A stretch of DNA of 64,000 nt from Komagataeibacter xylinus (GCF_031081985.1 NZ_JARWSK010000003.1:62001-126000), one strand, 5' to 3'. Positions 35,925-48,312 are shown, counted from the first letter of the stretch. The notes: a model not told the origin generated them from the sequence alone. Made by a program: numbers and translations.

Positions 35925-37532
35925 TTAGGCCGCTGTTCCCTCGGCGCGGGTCAGGGCGGCCTCGATCAGGGCCACGGTTTCCGCCACGCCATAGAGGGCG
36001 ACAAAAATGCCAAAGCGCGGGCCTTCCTTCTGGCCCAGCAGCACTTCATACAGGCAGCCAAACCACGCGCGCAGCGGCTCGAAGCCGTGGGTCTTGCCAA
36101 TCTCGAACACGAGGTTCTGGCAGGCATCGGGGCTGACATCGCCGCCTTCCATGCCGCGCAGGGCCTCGGCCAGATCAGCCAGCGCCTTGCGCTCATGCGC
36201 ATCCGGCGCACGGTACTGCTTGGTGGGCCGCACGAAATCGGCGTAGTAGACGATGGCGTATTCCACCAGCCGCGCCAGCATGGGGCAGCTTTCGGGCGTG
36301 GCATTGGCGTCGTAGCGCTGGATGAACTTCCATAGCACATCCGGCGTCTCGGCATTGGCGACCGAGGCAAGGTTCAGCAGCATGCCAAACGTGACCGGGC
36401 TGCCGGCATCAGCCGGGATCGCGCCCTTGTGGATGAACCATGCCGGGTTGGTCAGCAGTGCTGGGTCGGCAGGCTCCATGGCGCGGGCCTTGCCCACATG
36501 GGCCAGGTATTCATCCGTCGCCTTGGGGATGACATCAAAGAACAGCCGCTTGGCGCGCTGCGGCGCGTTGAACATGTACTGGCCAAGGCTTTCGGGCGGG
36601 GCGTAGCGCAGCCATTCCTCGACCGAGATGCCGTTGCCCTTTGACTTGGAAATCTTCTGCCCGTTCTGGTCCAGGAACAGCTCATAGGTCAGGCCCGCGG
36701 GCGGCTGGCCGCCAAGGATGCGGCAGATCTTGCCAGACAGGCGCACGCTGTCGATCAGGTCCTTGCCCGACATTTCATAATCAACGCCCAGCGCATACCA
36801 GCGCATGGCCCAGTCGGCCTTCCACTGCATCTTGGCGTGGCCACCGGTTACGGGGGTCTCGAAGGTTTCGCCTTCTTCATCGGTCCAGCGCACGGTGCCG
36901 GCCACAGGGTCGATGGCGTCCATCTTCACCTGCATCACCTGCCCGGTGCGCGGGTGGATGGGCAGCACGGGGGAGTAGGTGGCGCGGCGTTCCTCGCCCA
37001 GCGTGGGGGCAATCACGGCCACGATCTGGTCATGCACCTCGAGCACGCGCTTCAGCGCCGCGTCAAAACGCCCGCCTTCATAATACTGCGTGGAGGACGC
37101 GAATTCGTAATCAAACCCGAAGCCATCAAGGAACGAGCGCAGGCGGGCATTGTTGTGGGCGGCAAAGGATTCATGCGTGCCGAACGGATCGGGCACGCGC
37201 GAGAGCGGCTTGCCGATATACTGGCGCAGCATCTCCTGGTTGGGCACGTTCTCGGGCACCTTGCGCAGGGCGTCCATATCATCGGAGAAGGCCAGCAGCC
37301 GGGTGGGCAGGCCGGTCAGCTTCGTAAACGCCTGCCTGACCCATGACGTGCGCGCCACCTCGCCAAACGTGCCGATATGCGGCAGGCCGGACGGGCCATA
37401 GCCGGTTTCCAGCAGCACGGGTTTGTCAGCCGTCACCGCACGCGCGCCAACATGCGCGGACAGTTTGGCGGCCTCCTCGAACGGCCAGGACTTGGGAAGG
37501 GGCGAGATAAGGGCAGGATGCTGTTCTGACAT
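35925..37532 (-). CDS. lysK: lysyl-tRNA synthetase, class I
   Basis: Charges tRNA-Lys; the class I form with a Rossmann catalytic domain, typical of Alphaproteobacteria and archaea. 535 residues. Seen: PHIGTFGE (HIGH, 51-58) and KISKSKGNGIS (KMSKS, about 292-302), with QWKADWAMRW and RILGGQPPAGLTYELFLDQNG between. Start at ATG 37532 (MSEQHP); the frame is open to 37562. First gene of a minus-strand operon with the MprF-like and marC genes. No class II lysS is in this window. Confidence 0.95.
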   Translation of the reverse strand: MSEQHPALISPLPKSWPFEEAAKLSAHVGARAVTADKPVLLETGYGPSGLPHIGTFGEVARTSWVRQAFTKLTGLPTRLLAFSDDMDALRKVPENVPNQEMLRQYIGKPLSRVPDPFGTHESFAAHNNARLRSFLDGFGFDYEFASSTQYYEGGRFDAALKRVLEVHDQIVAVIAPTLGEERRATYSPVLPIHPRTGQVMQVKMDAIDPVAGTVRWTDEEGETFETPVTGGHAKMQWKADWAMRWYALGVDYEMSGKDLIDSVRLSGKICRILGGQPPAGLTYELFLDQNGQKISKSKGNGISVEEWLRYAPPESLGQYMFNAPQRAKRLFFDVIPKATDEYLAHVGKARAMEPADPALLTNPAWFIHKGAIPADAGSPVTFGMLLNLASVANAETPDVLWKFIQRYDANATPESCPMLARLVEYAIVYYADFVRPTKQYRAPDAHERKALADLAEALRGMEGGDVSPDACQNLVFEIGKTHGFEPLRAWFGCLYEVLLGQKEGPRFGIFVALYGVAETVALIEAALTRAEGTAA

Positions 37533-37664
37533 GGACCGGCAAGCTATGGGCAGGAAGGGCACGGGTCAATCCATCCTATTCCACACCATAGGGTACAGCA
37601 ATAAGAATGGCATGACACACGGCGGGCGACATCTGCCCGCTCGTACTCTATATCATTGACGACC

Positions 37665-40595
37665 ATGCCAGACACCCCGCCCCTGCCGGACAGCGCCCCG
37701 GCGATCCTTACCCGGCACGGCGCCTGGTCGGTGCTCACGCCGGATGGGGAAATCCTGTCCATGCAGGGCGCCGACATCCGCCGTGAACTGCCGCAGTGGC
37801 CCGTGCCCATGGTCATCCATGCGCCCGCCATCGCGCGCAGGCTCGACCTGCCGCCCCCGCCACGGCCCTGCCCGTGGCTGGACCTGCTGGAACTGTTCGC
37901 CTTCACCCTGCCCGCCCATGCAGCCCCACCCACCGCGCGCGGGCTGGGCATGGCGCTCGGGCTTGAGGCGGACAGGCTGGAAAGCCCCGAAGCCGACCTG
38001 CTGCCCGACCTTGCCTTCGAAATGCTTGGCCGCATCGCCCGCCTGCGCAACACGCCCGAGGGCGGCATCCGCGCAGCCCTTGCGTGGCGCATGCGCAAGG
38101 CCGGATGGGCGTGGGGGCCATCGGTCTGCGCGGCACTGGGCCTGAAGGATGACGGGAAACTGCCCGCAGGCATGATCCAGCCCAACGAGGCGCTCAAGGT
38201 CTGGACCCGCCTGCCCAAATGGGAGGAAACCGCCCCCCGCCCTGCCCCCGCCGCCCATCCGGTCAGCGGGGAGGAGGCGCAGGCGCATCTGCGCGAGATT
38301 ATTGGCGAAGGGGCCGAGCACCGCCCGGCGCAGGAGGCGTTCAGCCACGTTGCCGCCCGCGCCTTCACCCCGCGCGCGACCCAGGGCGACCCGCACATGG
38401 TGCTGGCCGAGGCCGGTACCGGCACCGGCAAGACTCTGGGCTACGTGGCGCCCGCCAATATCTGGGCACGCCGCAACGGCGGCGCTGTGTGGATCAGCAC
38501 CTATACCCGCCACCTGCAACGCCAGATCGAATCCGAACTGGCGCGGCTCTACCCCGACCCCGCCGTGCGCCGCAGCCATGTGGTGGTGCGCAAGGGGCGC
38601 GAGAACTATCTGTGCCTGCTCAACATGGAGGAGAGCGTGAACATCGCGCTCTCACGCGGGCAGGCGGGCGATGGCACCCTCATCGGGCTGGCGCTGGTGG
38701 CGCTATGGGCGGCGCACACGCAAGATGGCGACCTGTTTGGCGGCGACCTGCCCGGCTGGTTTGCCGATCTGTTCGGGCGCGGGCTGCTGACCAGCATTGC
38801 CGACCGGCGGGGCGAGTGCATCCATGGCGCCTGCCCGCATTACCAGCAATGCATGGTGGAGCACTCCATCCGCCGCGCCCGCACGGCGGACCTCGTGATT
38901 GCCAACCATGCACTCGTCATGTCGCAGGCGGCGTGGCACGCGCTTGATGGCTCGGGTGCGAGCAACGAGGACAACACCCCCACCCGCTACATCATGGATG
39001 AGGGCCACCATATTGCCGATGCGGCGGACAGCGCCTTCGCCCTTGAGCTTTCAGGGCTGGAGGCGGCCGAACTGCGGCGCTGGCTGCTCGGCGCCGAAGG
39101 GGCGCGCTCACGCGCGCGCGGACTGCGGCGCAGGCTTGAAGACCTGCTGGCCAACATTCCCCGCATCGAAACGCCACTTGATACCGCGCTGATGGCCGCC
39201 CGCGCCCTGCCCGCACCGGGCTGGTCGGCGCGCCTCGCCGCCCTTGACCCGGTGCACCGGGCCGCCCGCGTGCCCGCCGAGGGCGAGGAACCGGTGCTGT
39301 CCAACCCCTCCGAGGCATTGCTGCATGAGTTGCGCCAGCAGGTGCTCGCCCGCACGCAGGGCAGCCCCGAAGGTGGCCCGCGCCGCAGCGACAGCGAATG
39401 CGACCTCTACCCTATGCCCGAATCGCTGCATGAGGCGGCACAGGCGCTGGAACGCGCGTTAAGGCGGCTGGCCGAGCCCTTGCGCACGCTGGTCGCCCGC
39501 CTTGATGAGGCACTGGAAACCGAGGCCGACTGGCTCGACACCCCCATGCGCGAGCGCATTGCCGCCGCCATCCGCTCCATCCGCCGCAGGGCACTGGCGC
39601 GGGTGGATGGCTGGTGCGCCATGCTCGGCAGCATGCAGGCCAACGAACCGCCCACGGGTGGCGAAACGCCGCAATATATCGATTATATCCGCATGGACCG
39701 GCGCGAGGGCCAGAACCCCGGCGAGCGCGACGTGGGGCTGTACCGCCACTGGCTGGACCCCACCATTCCGTTTGCCAGCGTGCTGGCAGCCCCGGCGCAT
39801 GGCGTGCTGGTCACCTCCGCCACGCTGCGCGACGAAAGCGGCGAGGACAACACCAATGACAGCGCCGAACGCGCATGGGATGCCGCCGAGGCAAGGTCAG
39901 GCGCGATCCACCTGCCCTCGCCCGCCATCCGCGCGTCGTTTCCCAGCCCGTTTGATTACGCGCGCCAGAGCCGGGCCTTCATCATTACCGATGTGGCGCA
40001 TGATGACCCGGCAGCCCTTGCCGGGGCCTACCGCACGCTATTCATGGCATCGGGTGGGGGCGCACTGGGGCTGTTTACCGCCATATCGCGCCTGCGCGAG
40101 GTGTATCGCCGCATCGTGACCCCGCTGGAGGAAGCGGGCCTGCCGCTGTTTGCCCAGCATGTGGACCCGATGGATAACGCAACGCTGGTCGATATCATGC
40201 GCAGCGAGCGCAATGCCTGCCTGCTGGGCACGGATGCGATGCGCGATGGGGTGGATGTGCCGGGCGAGGCCCTGCGTCTTGTTGCCTTCGAGCGCGTGCC
40301 GTGGCCGCGACCCGATATTTTGCACCGCGAGCGGCGCATTCACCTGTCCGGCGGCGCGCCGGGGCGCTTTGATGACAGGATTGCCCGCCTGCGCCTGCGC
40401 CAGGCCTTTGGCCGCCTGATCCGCAGCAGGCAGGACAGGGGGGTGTTCGTCCTTCTGGACCGGCGCACCCCGTCACGCCTGCTTTCCGCCTTCCCCGAAG
40501 GGGTGGCCGTGCGCCGCCTCGGGCTAAGCGCTGCGGCGCGGGAGATCACGGCCTTCCTGCAGGCGCAGGACGTATCCGCGGGCCAGCTTTCCTGA
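37665..40595 (+). CDS. ATP-dependent helicase, DinG/XPD-like
   Basis: Superfamily 2 helicase of 976 residues with iron-sulfur cluster. After a divergent N-terminal region (to about 220), Walker A AGTGTGKT sits at 250-257 and the DEGHH box (DEAH) near 445. Four Cys candidates bracket the motif between them: C in NYLCLL near 316, and the group GECIHGACPHYQQC near 384-397, spacing typical of XPD/DinG. Helicase motif VI region is QAFGRLIRSRQDRGVFVLLDRR. Such enzymes unwind DNA or DNA-RNA hybrids 5' to 3' in repair. Start codon is uncertain: ATG 37665 or TTG 37656, neither with a good ribosome site. Divergent from lysK. Confidence 0.88.
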   Translation: MPDTPPLPDSAPAILTRHGAWSVLTPDGEILSMQGADIRRELPQWPVPMVIHAPAIARRLDLPPPPRPCPWLDLLELFAFTLPAHAAPPTARGLGMALGLEADRLESPEADLLPDLAFEMLGRIARLRNTPEGGIRAALAWRMRKAGWAWGPSVCAALGLKDDGKLPAGMIQPNEALKVWTRLPKWEETAPRPAPAAHPVSGEEAQAHLREIIGEGAEHRPAQEAFSHVAARAFTPRATQGDPHMVLAEAGTGTGKTLGYVAPANIWARRNGGAVWISTYTRHLQRQIESELARLYPDPAVRRSHVVVRKGRENYLCLLNMEESVNIALSRGQAGDGTLIGLALVALWAAHTQDGDLFGGDLPGWFADLFGRGLLTSIADRRGECIHGACPHYQQCMVEHSIRRARTADLVIANHALVMSQAAWHALDGSGASNEDNTPTRYIMDEGHHIADAADSAFALELSGLEAAELRRWLLGAEGARSRARGLRRRLEDLLANIPRIETPLDTALMAARALPAPGWSARLAALDPVHRAARVPAEGEEPVLSNPSEALLHELRQQVLARTQGSPEGGPRRSDSECDLYPMPESLHEAAQALERALRRLAEPLRTLVARLDEALETEADWLDTPMRERIAAAIRSIRRRALARVDGWCAMLGSMQANEPPTGGETPQYIDYIRMDRREGQNPGERDVGLYRHWLDPTIPFASVLAAPAHGVLVTSATLRDESGEDNTNDSAERAWDAAEARSGAIHLPSPAIRASFPSPFDYARQSRAFIITDVAHDDPAALAGAYRTLFMASGGGALGLFTAISRLREVYRRIVTPLEEAGLPLFAQHVDPMDNATLVDIMRSERNACLLGTDAMRDGVDVPGEALRLVAFERVPWPRPDILHRERRIHLSGGAPGRFDDRIARLRLRQAFGRLIRSRQDRGVFVLLDRRTPSRLLSAFPEGVAVRRLGLSAAAREITAFLQAQDVSAGQLS

Positions 40596-40640
40596 TCGTG
40601 TCTCCCTGCCGTTCCCCGCATGTGCGGGGCAGCAGACGCC

Positions 40641-40844
40641 TCAGAGCGCCTTGAGGTTGGTCGCGGCAGCCTTGCCACGCTCCATGGCGATGTCATAGCT
40701 GACCGCCTGGTCCTCGTTCAGGCCACGCAGGCCAGCAGCCTGCACCGCCGTGATGTGCACAAACACGTCCTTGCCGCCATCATCAGGCATGATGAAGCCA
40801 AAACCCTTGGTTGCGTTGAACCATTTTACTTTTCCGGTAGCCAT
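40641..40844 (-). CDS. cspA: cold-shock domain protein
   Basis: Single-strand nucleic acid chaperone of 67 residues. The RNP motifs are visible: KGFGFI (RNP1) and VFVHITAV (RNP2), after MATGKVKWFNATKG. Start at 40844 with GGAGAAGAG upstream. It is preceded by about 190 bases of leader without genes, in line with the long 5' untranslated regions of csp genes. A CCCCGC / GCGGGG hairpin lies 12 bases past its stop, without a T run. Which csp paralogue is not decidable. Confidence 0.95.
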   Translation of the reverse strand: MATGKVKWFNATKGFGFIMPDDGGKDVFVHITAVQAAGLRGLNEDQAVSYDIAMERGKAAATNLKAL

Positions 40845-41039
40845 AGCCAGTCTCTTCTCCAGCGCCATCCTTGCCGGTCCTAATACCGGCAATCCGGGCG
40901 CGTGTGCCTTTACCGCCATGAAAAAACGGGGCATCCGGAAAACACCCTGCCACTTCCACGCCGTTCGTGCACCCATAGGGGCAGCATGAAATGGGCACCC
41001 GTGTCAAATGATCCCGACATGATCGCACGCGCCGGGCAT

Positions 41040-41081
41040 AAAAAAAGGGGGAAAGGCCAATGGCCCTTCCCCCTTTTTTTA
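41040..41081. terminator. bidirectional rho-independent terminator of groEL
   Basis: Long stem AAAAAAAGGGGGAAAGGCCA pairing with TGGCCCTTCCCCCTTTTTTT around a single A. It lies 55 bases past the groEL stop and ends the groES-groEL transcript; it can also act on reads entering from the other side. Confidence 0.9.
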
Positions 41082-41135
41082 TTCTGGCATCCGGCCCCGT
41101 GCTGCAGCTTGGGGCCGGAGTGCGCAGGCGCTGGA

Positions 41136-42818
<1,683 letters not shown>

Positions 42819-42845
42819 TTACCCGGTGTGGAAAGCGCGGGTGGG

Positions 42846-43136
42846 TCAGGCGACCACGCCCATGATGTCGCTTTCCTTCATGATCAGCAGTTCTTCACCG
42901 TTGATCGTCACTTCCGTGCCCGACCACTTGCCGAACAGGACGCGGTCGCCCGCCTTCACGTCAAGAGCCACAACCTGGCCCTGCTCGTTACGGGCACCCG
43001 GCCCCACCGAGATCACCTCGCCTTCCATCGGCTTTTCCTTGGCGGTCTCAGGGATGATGATACCACCTGCTGTCTTTTCCTCGCTCTTAAGGCGACGGAC
43101 GACCACTCGGTCATGCAGGGGACGAAATTTCGTCAT
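42846..43136 (-). CDS. groES: co-chaperonin GroES (Hsp10)
   Basis: Lid of the GroEL chamber, 96 residues. Seen: [29 protein letters not shown], with the mobile loop KTAGGIIIP, and [16 protein letters not shown]. Start at 43136 supported by GGAG about 10 bases upstream (TTTGGAGCAATCC). First gene of the operon, directly behind a CIRCE site. Confidence 0.98.
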   Translation of the reverse strand: MTKFRPLHDRVVVRRLKSEEKTAGGIIIPETAKEKPMEGEVISVGPGARNEQGQVVALDVKAGDRVLFGKWSGTEVTINGEELLIMKESDIMGVVA

Positions 43137-43217
43137 GGATTGCTCCAAATCTTCTAAAGGTAACGCCCTTGAATCAAGCAACGCCACCGGTTGGCGCGCG
43201 CGCCAGGCCGCATCGCG

Positions 43218-43244
43218 TTAGCACTCCCCTCGTGAGAGTGCTAA
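43218..43244 (-). promoter_or_regulatory. CIRCE element (HrcA operator)
   Basis: Perfect TTAGCACTC - 9 bases - GAGTGCTAA, the operator for the heat-shock repressor HrcA. It lies about 80 bases upstream of groES and immediately downstream of the -10 box, so HrcA binding would block transcription start or leader entry. Confidence 0.97.
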
Positions 43245-43248
43245 ACAC

Positions 43249-43277
43249 CAGATAGGTAGCCCCCCTACAGGTGTCAA
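43249..43277 (-). promoter_or_regulatory. sigma-70-type promoter of groESL
   Basis: On the minus strand TTGACA (43272-43277) and TATCTG (43249-43254) are separated by exactly 17 bases. The -10 box is directly followed by the CIRCE element. No RpoH-type promoter was evident in addition. Confidence 0.8.
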
Positions 43278-43581
43278 GAATGGCGCGCAGCGAGACGGCG
43301 CAGAATTCGCGCGCAAAAGGGCCAGCAGGGAAAAACCTTCATTTTTACATTTATTATCAATTTGTTAGTGAAGCGATTTACCCCCCATCAAAAGCGGCGG
43401 AACAGCCCTCCCCACAATGCATGACACACTGGCGTGCCGATTCCAGCGCACCGGCCGCCAGCGCGGGGCTTCATGGGAAGGAATTCTCATAAAGTCGCCC
43501 CTCACGCGGGTTTCATATTGACGTCAGGGCAGGCGGCATCATTCTTTGCCCGGCAATGAAGGAAAGAATGGAGTGAAAACC
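43278..43581. other. intergenic region between groESL promoter and dienelactone hydrolase
   Basis: About 300 bases without a gene. An A/T-rich stretch lies at 43335-43385. No promoter boxes could be assigned for the downstream plus-strand gene. A short open frame at 43271-43492 has no ribosome site and no family resemblance. Confidence 0.5.
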
Positions 43582-44244
43582 ATGGGCGCAGTCGTAACCG
43601 TTACCGCGGCGGACGGGCATGAATTTTCCGCCTATCGGGCTGGTCGGCCCGATGCGGCGCGCGCCGTGGTGGTGGTGCAGGAAATATTTGGCGTCACCCC
43701 CTATATCCGCGCGGTGTGCGACGCCTTCGCCGCCCAGGGCTATCAGGCCATTGCCCCGGCCCTGTTCGACCGCGCGCGGCGCGATGCCATCCTGCCCTAT
43801 GATAATGCGGGCATGCACGAAGGGCTGAAGCTGCGCGCCGAAGTGGGGCAGGAGAACGCGCTGCGCGACCTTGTGGCTGCGGCCGACATGCTGACAACCG
43901 AGAAGAAGGGCATCGTGGGGTTCTGCTGGGGCGGCAAGCTGGCATGGGAGGCCGCGTGCCATACCAAGGCGTTCGCGGCCGCCGTGGCATGGTATGGCGG
44001 CGGCATTGCCGAGACCCGGGCCCAGGTGCCCAACTGCCCCGTGCAACTGCATTTTGGCGCGGAAGACGCCCATATCCCGGCTCACGACGTGGACGCCATC
44101 CGCGCGGCACATGAGGACATCGAAATCTTTACCTATGAGGGGGCCGATCACGGCTTTGGCTGCACGGATCGCCCATCCTACAACGAGGCCGCCGCGACTC
44201 TGGCCATGCAGCGCACGCTGAGCTTTTTCGAGCACTGGCTGTAA
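43582..44244 (+). CDS. dienelactone hydrolase family protein
   Basis: Alpha/beta hydrolase of 220 residues. The catalytic Cys lies in GFCWGGK (C115), with Asp in the AEDAHIP segment (near 162) and His in GADHGF (H190); E34 in VVQEIFGV matches the Glu that activates the Cys in classical dienelactone hydrolases. Substrate unknown; the family includes carboxymethylenebutenolidase and many housekeeping hydrolases. ATG 43582 has GGAG upstream; a GTG three codons earlier is possible. Single gene, convergent with mtnP. Confidence 0.92.
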   Translation: MGAVVTVTAADGHEFSAYRAGRPDAARAVVVVQEIFGVTPYIRAVCDAFAAQGYQAIAPALFDRARRDAILPYDNAGMHEGLKLRAEVGQENALRDLVAAADMLTTEKKGIVGFCWGGKLAWEAACHTKAFAAAVAWYGGGIAETRAQVPNCPVQLHFGAEDAHIPAHDVDAIRAAHEDIEIFTYEGADHGFGCTDRPSYNEAAATLAMQRTLSFFEHWL

Positions 44245-44249
44245 CCGCC

Positions 44250-44315
44250 AAAAAGAATGCCGCCTTTTTTGAAAAAAGGCGGCACCCAAAAACTTCTGTT
44301 TTTTTAAGGCTGTTT
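44250..44315. repeat. palindromic intergenic repeat (R6)
   Basis: Left flank AAAAAGAATGCCGCC, hairpin GCCGCCTTTTTTG / AAAAAAGGCGGC and ACCCAAAAACTTCTG, then a T run and GGCTGTTTTTAA. The left flank also occurs in the copy at 49040. It lies between the convergent hydrolase gene and mtnP and reaches the mtnP stop codon. Confidence 0.85.
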
Positions 44316-45210
<895 letters not shown>

Positions 45211-45221
<11 letters not shown>

Positions 45222-46029
45222 TGGACCACGTTCTCCGTTTCAGACAGATGGAAAGTACAAGCAGGATCAGCAGGAACACGATCGCCCCCACCCCTGCGCG
45301 ATGGCGCGCCGTCAGGTGCGGGCTGGCCACCCAGGCCAGGTAGGTCGTGACATCACGCGCCTGCTGCTCAACCGTGGCGGGCGTGCCATCGGGGTAGGTA
45401 ATGCCCCCTTCATACAGGGGCGGCGGCATGGCGATCTGCCCATTGGCGGCATACGGATTATAGAACGTGCCCGGCGGCACCACCGTGCCCGCGGGCGGGG
45501 TCTGGCCGTATCCGGTCAGGAAGGCATAGATGCGGTCCACCCCACCGGGATGCACCACGGCAAGGCGCGACTGGTCGGGCGGCACCACGCCGTGATTGGC
45601 CGCTGCCGCCACATGCGCATCGGGATAGGGGGAGAGCAGGTGGTCATCCATGTTGGCGGGGCGGGAGACCGGGTGGCCGCCTGCATCCACCCCTGCGGGG
45701 ATGTGGTGGCTGGCCGCCAGCGCGTTGACATCCGCCTCCTTCAGCCCCAGCCCGGCCAGGTCGCCATAGGTTACCGACTTCATGCCGTGGCAGGCGGAAC
45801 AGACCTGGGCATACACCGTGTAGCCACGCTGCACGGCCGCCATGTCAAAATGCCCCAGCGGCCCCTGAAAGCTCCAGTGCTGGCGGGGCGGCTCACGATA
45901 GTCGTGCGCCTGCGCCTTGGCCCCGCTGCCCAGTGGCAGGACTGCCAGCAGACCGCCAAGCAGCATGCCACGGCGTAACATGATGCGCCGGCGTTGCGCC
46001 CCGCGCTGCTGATGACCCGGTTCATGCAT
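45211..46029 (-). CDS. cytochrome c1 family protein, stand-alone
   Basis: Membrane-anchored cytochrome c1, normally the haem subunit of the bc1 complex. 272 residues: signal peptide/helix near 15-40, haem site CSACHGM near 82-88, the axial-Met region IAMPPPL, and a C-terminal anchor (VGAIVFLLILLVLSICL) with RR tail, all bc1-type features. petA (Rieske) and petB (cytochrome b), which normally precede it, are absent: hemF begins upstream on the other strand. The ATG at 46029 is the likely start; a longer frame lies over hemF. It may serve a bc1 complex encoded elsewhere or an alternative electron route. Confidence 0.88.
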
Positions 46030-46202
46030 GTCTGCTACGTTCCCGCCGCGATTGTCATACGCCCCGCCTTTCGGCACGGGGCTGGCCCCCTTCCTAGCGG
46101 CAGCGCGGCCGGTCTTGCAATCACCCGTCTTGCAATAAGTGGAACAAACGGGCACCCGTAATATCCATCGCGAACGACCAGAACGGGCTAAATGAGACGA
46201 GC

Positions 46203-47111
46203 ATGACAATTTCCCGCACCCCCGTCGCCCACGACGCACTGAAGGACACGGCCCGGACCTGGTTTGAAACCCTGCGTGACCGGATCTGCACGGCCTTTGA
46301 ACAGATCGAGGATGAGGCCGTGACCGCTGGCACGCCCACCCTGCCCGGCAAGGAAAAAGCGGGCCGCTTCGAGCGCAAGCCGTGGTCACGCACCAACGAC
46401 GATGGCACGCCCGGCGGCGGCGGCGTGATCAGCCTCATGCGCGGGCGCGTGTTTGAAAAGGTGGGGGTCAATGTCTCCACCGTGAGCGGGGTGTTCAGCC
46501 CCGGCTTCCGCGACTCGATTCCCGGCGCGTCGGAAGACCCGCGCTTCTTTGCCACCGGCATCAGCCTCGTCGCCCATATGTGCAGCCCGCTGGTGCCCGC
46601 GGCCCATTTCAACACCCGCATGATCATCACCACGCAGGGCTGGTTTGGCGGCGGTGGCGACATTACGCCCATGTTCCCCGAAAGTGCCGAGGCCATCAGC
46701 GATGGCAAGCGCTTCCATGACGGGTTCCGCAAGGCATGCGAGAAGCATGACCCGGAGTATTATCCCCGCTTCAAGGAGTGGTGCGACAAATACTTCTACC
46801 TGCCCCACCGCGATGAAGCGCGTGGCCTTGGCGGCATTTTTTATGACCGGCTCGATACCGGCAACCTCGATGCCGATTTCGCGTTCACCCGCGATGTGGG
46901 GCTTGGCTTCCTGGAAACCTATCCCGACATCGTGCGCAGCCGCATGATGGAGCCGTGGACACAAGAGCAGCGCAAGGCGCAGCTTGTCCGGCGCGGGCGG
47001 TATGTCGAGTTCAACCTGCTGCATGACCGTGGCACGATTTTTGGCCTCAAGACCGGTGGAAACACCGAAGCCATCCTCATGAGCCTTCCCCCGGAAGTCC
47101 ACTGGCCATAA
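46203..47111 (+). CDS. hemF: coproporphyrinogen III oxidase, aerobic
   Basis: Oxygen-dependent decarboxylation of coproporphyrinogen III to protoporphyrinogen IX, late haem synthesis. 302 residues. Seen: [24 protein letters not shown], the HFNTRMI segment, [31 protein letters not shown] and [27 protein letters not shown], the last being the family signature. Divergent from the cytochrome c1 gene (173 bases apart), sharing an upstream region: both serve haem or cytochrome biology. Confidence 0.97.
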   Translation: MTISRTPVAHDALKDTARTWFETLRDRICTAFEQIEDEAVTAGTPTLPGKEKAGRFERKPWSRTNDDGTPGGGGVISLMRGRVFEKVGVNVSTVSGVFSPGFRDSIPGASEDPRFFATGISLVAHMCSPLVPAAHFNTRMIITTQGWFGGGGDITPMFPESAEAISDGKRFHDGFRKACEKHDPEYYPRFKEWCDKYFYLPHRDEARGLGGIFYDRLDTGNLDADFAFTRDVGLGFLETYPDIVRSRMMEPWTQEQRKAQLVRRGRYVEFNLLHDRGTIFGLKTGGNTEAILMSLPPEVHWP

Positions 47112-47232
47112 GAATAGCCGCCATGCCCGTTCCACGCTCCCTGCCCTGCCCTGACCAGCCCGTCCGCCCCCATGCGGCAGGACCCGACAACAGGGCATTG
47201 GTGGCGCGCAGGCCCCACCGGCAGCGCCAGCC

Positions 47233-48312
47233 ATGATCAACCGCCGGGCTTTCATGGCCCTTGTGGCCGCAGGGGCTGCCCTGCCATGGGGGGCACGGGC
47301 CTCGGAACTCCCGCGCGAGCGCCTGCCCCTGCTTCCCTCCGGCACGCCGGGGCTGCTCATGGCGGGCAGCCACAGCGCCATGGCGGAACGCTGGAGCCCC
47401 ATCCTGCCCACGGCGCTGGGTCAGGCGCTGGGCCTGCCCAACCCGCTGAGCGTGCGCGATACCGTGGGGCAGGACGGGGTGACGGGAGCCAACCTGTTCG
47501 ATTCCCAGTTCGCATCAGATGGCATGATGGCGCTCGCCGCCCCCGGCTCGGCTCTGGTTTCCTCGCTGTGCGGCGATCCGCGCATCCATTTCGACTACAG
47601 CCGCTGGCTGCCGCTGCTGCTCAGCCTGACGGTGCCCATCGTGATCGGGCGCACGCAGCTGCACCGCAGCCTTGGCAGTTTCATGCGCGACCGGCCCGTG
47701 CGCATTGCCGTCTCGACCCTGACCGGAATCGAACTGCCCACCGTGCTGGCCATGACGCTGTTCGGGCTGCGGCCCATACCGGTTACGGGCCTGGCCACGC
47801 CGCAGGCCGCCGCCGCCGCCCTGCGCGACAACCAGGTCGATGTCATCCAGATTACCGACCCGCTGGGCACGCCCGAGACGGCGGCGCTGACCAGCACGCT
47901 GGCGCAGGCGGGCTGCCCCGCCCTGTTTGCCCTGACCGACCGGCCCGGCCCGTGCAGCCTGCCCGGCCAGACGATCATGAACATGGAAGACCGGCTGCGC
48001 CAGGATGCGCGCTCGGCGCTGGGCAGCCTGCTGCATGCGGCGCTTAAGCCGCTGGCGGGGGCTGCGGGGGTGGATCTGGCGCTGGTGCTGCCCATGCTCA
48101 CCTCATCGGCCACGCTGGCGCGGTGGCGGGCGGCCACCACGCAGGCGCTGCATGATGGCACCCTGCAGGCCACGATGCATGATGCAGGCCGCACGCTGCT
48201 CACCGGCACGGACGCAACCGAGGCGCTGCGCCAGATTTCGGGCGATACCTCGAGCATCATGACCCTGCGCCGCTGGCTGGCTGCCAACCTGCCCACCTGG
48301 CGGCTGGGCTGA
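47233..48312 (+). CDS. exported protein resembling Bug/TctC solute-binding proteins
   Basis: 359 residues with an N-terminal signal peptide (MINRRAFMALVAAGAALPWGARA; the RR pair suggests a Tat type, not certain). The interior has the distant pattern of TctC/Bug periplasmic receptors: WLPLLLSLTVPIVIGR, VRIAVSTLTGIELPTVLAMTLFGL and QAAAAALRDNQVDVIQI. No TctA/B transporter genes are adjacent. I cannot name a ligand. It lies 121 bases after hemF on the same strand and runs convergent with the Smr gene 25 bases away. A link to haem or iron supply rests on position only. Confidence 0.7.
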   Translation: MINRRAFMALVAAGAALPWGARASELPRERLPLLPSGTPGLLMAGSHSAMAERWSPILPTALGQALGLPNPLSVRDTVGQDGVTGANLFDSQFASDGMMALAAPGSALVSSLCGDPRIHFDYSRWLPLLLSLTVPIVIGRTQLHRSLGSFMRDRPVRIAVSTLTGIELPTVLAMTLFGLRPIPVTGLATPQAAAAALRDNQVDVIQITDPLGTPETAALTSTLAQAGCPALFALTDRPGPCSLPGQTIMNMEDRLRQDARSALGSLLHAALKPLAGAAGVDLALVLPMLTSSATLARWRAATTQALHDGTLQATMHDAGRTLLTGTDATEALRQISGDTSSIMTLRRWLAANLPTWRLG

